A program made the translations under genes and the position numbers. This document shows, piece after piece, positions 59,438-64,000 of a DNA stretch of 64,000 nt. The number at the start of each line of letters is the position of its first letter. Positions within the stretch are counted from its first letter, which is position 1. The notes below the pieces were generated by a model. It had not been told where the DNA came from and did not search any database. It saw only the letters and a list, made by a program, of their open reading frames with translations. Source of the DNA: Larix kaempferi (Eukaryota > Streptophyta > Pinopsida > Pinales > Pinaceae); the NCBI GenBank assembly GCA_027924585.1, contig BSBM01000252.1, positions 3,782,001-3,846,000 on the forward strand. The letters are read 5' to 3'.

Positions 59438-60017
59438 AAATTTATATTTAAACACATTTGAAAAATGTAACCATTTAAAACCATCAATATAATATAAAAT
59501 TTCAAATATTAATGGATATATACATTTAATTTTATAATATTATAATTTTTTTATAAATTTTATAATAAATTTAATCATTTAAAAATTTCTCATTTTTAAA
59601 AGTTAATTTGTTTAAATGAAATGTAATTACGAAACCTTCATCAAAAGACTAAATTGAAGTCTGCGTTGTCATTCCACTTAATAAAGCAATTCAAACATAT
59701 AAATTGCTGGTCCTTGAGCATGCATTTTTGTAAGTCGTCTTCGATTATGATAAGCTTGTTATATTTTAATGGTTTCTTAAAATCAACGGAGTGCATAAAG
59801 ACTTGTTGACAAGTATCATTTGCCTTTGCACATTGAATTGATCACACAACGATGTATTGAATGCTTCGAGATTTTAAACATGGTGTTAATCATATCACCA
59901 GGCCATATTAAATCTTGTTAATTAAAGTATTCCAATATAAATTTAATTTAAATTTAACAAATTTTATATGAAAAACTATTAACAATTTTTATATTAAAAA
60001 CTACTAACATTTGGTAT

Positions 60018-60690
60018 AGTAGAATTATAAAACCACAAAGGATTATTGCATAAACCGTGGGCGTTGACCCAAATTACAATTAAAATTTTATTTAAATTTA
60101 CCAAATTTTATATGAAAAACTATTAACAAATTTTATATGAATAACTATTAACATTTGGTATAGTAGAAGTATAAAACCACAAAGGATTATTGCATAAACC
60201 ATGGGCGTGGACTAAATTAATGGACAATTACAATTTAGTCAATATGGGCGTCTATGGGCGTTGACTGATTGACTAATTGACTCCAGAGTCTAATATTTTC
60301 ACCCATTTTATAATGGAAATTTTGTCTGATTTATGTATAGGATGGTGATTTTTCATTATAGTACAATTATAAAACCACAGGATTATTGCATAAACCATGG
60401 GCGTTGACTAAATTACAAGCTGAATGGAGGTTTACAATTTAATCAATATGTTCGGGCGTTGACAGACTGACTAATTCACTCCATAGTCTAATGTTTTCAC
60501 CCATTTTATAATGGAAAATTTGTCTGATTTATGTATAAGATGGTGGTTTTTCATTATAGTACAATTATAAAACCACAAGATTATTGCATAAACCATGGAC
60601 GTTGACTAAATTACGAAGGTGAATGGACGCTTACAATTTAGTCACTATGGGCGTTTATGAGTGTTGACTGATTTCACCCATTTTAGAATG
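60018..60690 (+). repeat. ~198-bp tandem repeat, four copies (first shorter)
   Basis: The landmark AAAACCACA...GGATTATTGCATAAACC recurs at 60031, 60175, 60373 and 60571 (steps 144, 198, 198). Each copy is followed by GGGCGTTGAC-type words and TTTTCACCCATTTTA. Confidence 0.85.
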
Positions 60691-60765
60691 GAAATTTTGT
60701 TTCATTTATATATAAGATGGAGGTTTTTCATTAGTAAACTTATCTTGAAATATGGAGTACCACAA

Positions 60766-60979
60766 ATAATCTATAATCTATATGGTAGAGTAATTTAATT
60801 AATGTTATATATGTTATAATATATAATATTATGTAGCCTTATGAGAGAGGCTGGCTGTTATTTTGTTTATGTTAATCTATAATTTATATGGTAGAGTAAT
60901 TTAAATAATGTTATATATGTTATAATATATAATATTATGTAGCCTTATGAGAGAGGCTGGCTGTTATTTTGTTTATGTT
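60766..60979 (+). repeat. 106-bp tandem duplication
   Basis: TATGGTAGAGTAATTTAA...GAGAGAGGCTGGCTGTTATT occurs at 60781 and again at 60887, nearly identical. Confidence 0.9.
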
Positions 60980-62009
60980 TTTAATAGGTTGTTAGAATAT
61001 CTATTATATAATCTGTTTTGTAAGGTTGGTACTGATAGATCCTGAATTTTGAGTTTTTTTGAAAAAACAATCACTTTTGTAATAACTGTAAAAGACATTG
61101 ATATAATTTTTTATTTAATTTGAATAGAAAAACAGTGTTGAAAAAATGTATTATTGTGTATTAAAATAAATTTAAATTAAGTGTATATATTATTGTGGAT
61201 TTAAAGTAAATTTAAATTATATATATATATATATATATAAAAAGAGAGAAAGTGGTTGAAAAAGGATCTGTGCATGTTTATATTTATTTTATATATTTTG
61301 ATTACTATTATTAATATTAATAATAGATAGATGTTTTTAGGTACCAAAAAAATTATATATATATATAGTAATAGTATTAATTACTTTGTTACATAATGTT
61401 TTATTACAAATATTTCCATATTTACAATGATAAATAGATTTAAAGAATATATCATAATATATATTATTAATTATATTGTAGTTAAATATTTTGTTCTAAA
61501 TGTTTTTATTTTTTAAAATTTAATAAATAATTAAAAATAGAAAAAATTATTTTTATTTTTATAAAATTTATGGTTAAATTTAAAACTTTGAAAATCAAAT
61601 AATATTTTTCAAAAATTTTGTAATAATATAAATTGATTTTTTATCTCATCAAAATTATAGTAATTTAGGAACTCTTCTCTCCAAGTTTTTTAAACAGAAA
61701 TAAAACTTTAAAGCAAATCAAGTAGTTACTTATTTTTCTTTCTTAAGATTTATTAAATCAAAATTGATCTAAATAGAGATTAACTATCATAGTCATCCCA
61801 TTCAAACCTTTTTCACAGACTTCATGTTTGAGAAATTAGAGAATCTGTGTGGAAGATTAAACATCGAAGTTTCCAGCTGACTAGCACAGCCCATCTTGAG
61901 AAGATATCAAAGAATCCCATTTTTATAAAACAAAAATAAATAAAATTATATAGATTTTTGTAATTATAACTATTCCAAACTTTTACAAATATATTGAAAT
62001 TATACTTCT
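60980..62009. other. AT-rich 3' flank of the P450 gene
   Basis: Very AT-rich, with a TA run at 61210-61240 and no coding feature. Probably ordinary intergenic DNA beyond the gene's 3' end. Confidence 0.5.
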
Positions 62010-62015
62010 TTTATT
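62010..62015 (-). terminator. Candidate polyadenylation signal of the P450 gene
   Basis: AATAAA on the minus strand, about 75 bases past the stop codon. Confidence 0.4.
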
Positions 62016-62086
62016 TTTCAAATTCTAACTTATAAAAAGTAGAATTTACATTTACATTTTTTTGGGGTACATATACTGTTTGTTTT

Positions 62087-63924
<1,838 letters not shown>

Positions 63925-64000
63925 CTGACAAAAGAAAAACAGAAAACCCAACTAGAATTACTTAAGAAAATTCCTTGGTATGTTTATGTTACTAACAGGA

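Overview
The window is plant nuclear DNA made almost entirely of nested LTR retrotransposons, with the 3' half of one ordinary host gene at its right edge. The gene (62087-63924, minus strand, five 3' exons, GT-AG introns) is a clan-85 cytochrome P450 that most resembles the brassinosteroid C-22 hydroxylases (CYP724/CYP90B type). The density and depth of nesting, long LTRs and AT-rich gene flank fit a large seed-plant genome. A conifer or other gymnosperm is plausible, but nothing in the sequence proves it.

Left block, 1-23504. Element A is a decayed Ty3/gypsy element of Tat type on the plus strand. Its layout is LTR, primer-binding site, gag-protease, archaeal-type RNase H, RT, degenerate gypsy RNase H and integrase. 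Its 3' LTR is very long and is split by two insertions. The first is a 1.77-kb solo-LTR-like insert (S, 9628-11395, target duplication CACAA/CACAG). The second is a Ty1/copia element (C, 11639-22398, 490-bp LTRs, perfect target duplication CCTTT). C is itself split inside gag by a 3.1-kb non-autonomous LTR element (D, 13509-16641, target duplication CCTCT), whose internal region is little more than one 93-codon ORF.

Middle and right block, 23505-58082. A poorly coding host segment (H) has a polypurine tract and a probable LTR start at 27186. It was hit by element G (27416-55579, minus strand), a Ty3/gypsy element with gag, protease, RT, RNase H, integrase and a long extra ORF downstream of integrase. 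G was split between protease and RT by element F (34767-50767, plus strand), a non-autonomous gypsy-like element carrying only gag and a protease-like domain plus large arrays of short hairpin repeats. F was split by element E (37469-44183, plus strand), a decayed copia element related to C. The order of events is therefore H, then G, then F, then E.

Right edge, 58083-64000. A minus-strand gypsy integrase fragment is followed by AT microsatellites, a perfect 37-nt foldback, 198-bp and 106-bp tandem duplications, and the P450 gene. No tRNA, rRNA, CRISPR or bacterial-type feature was seen. No intact autonomous element is present: C is the best preserved, but it is split in gag and has a 5-residue deletion in the integrase catalytic core.
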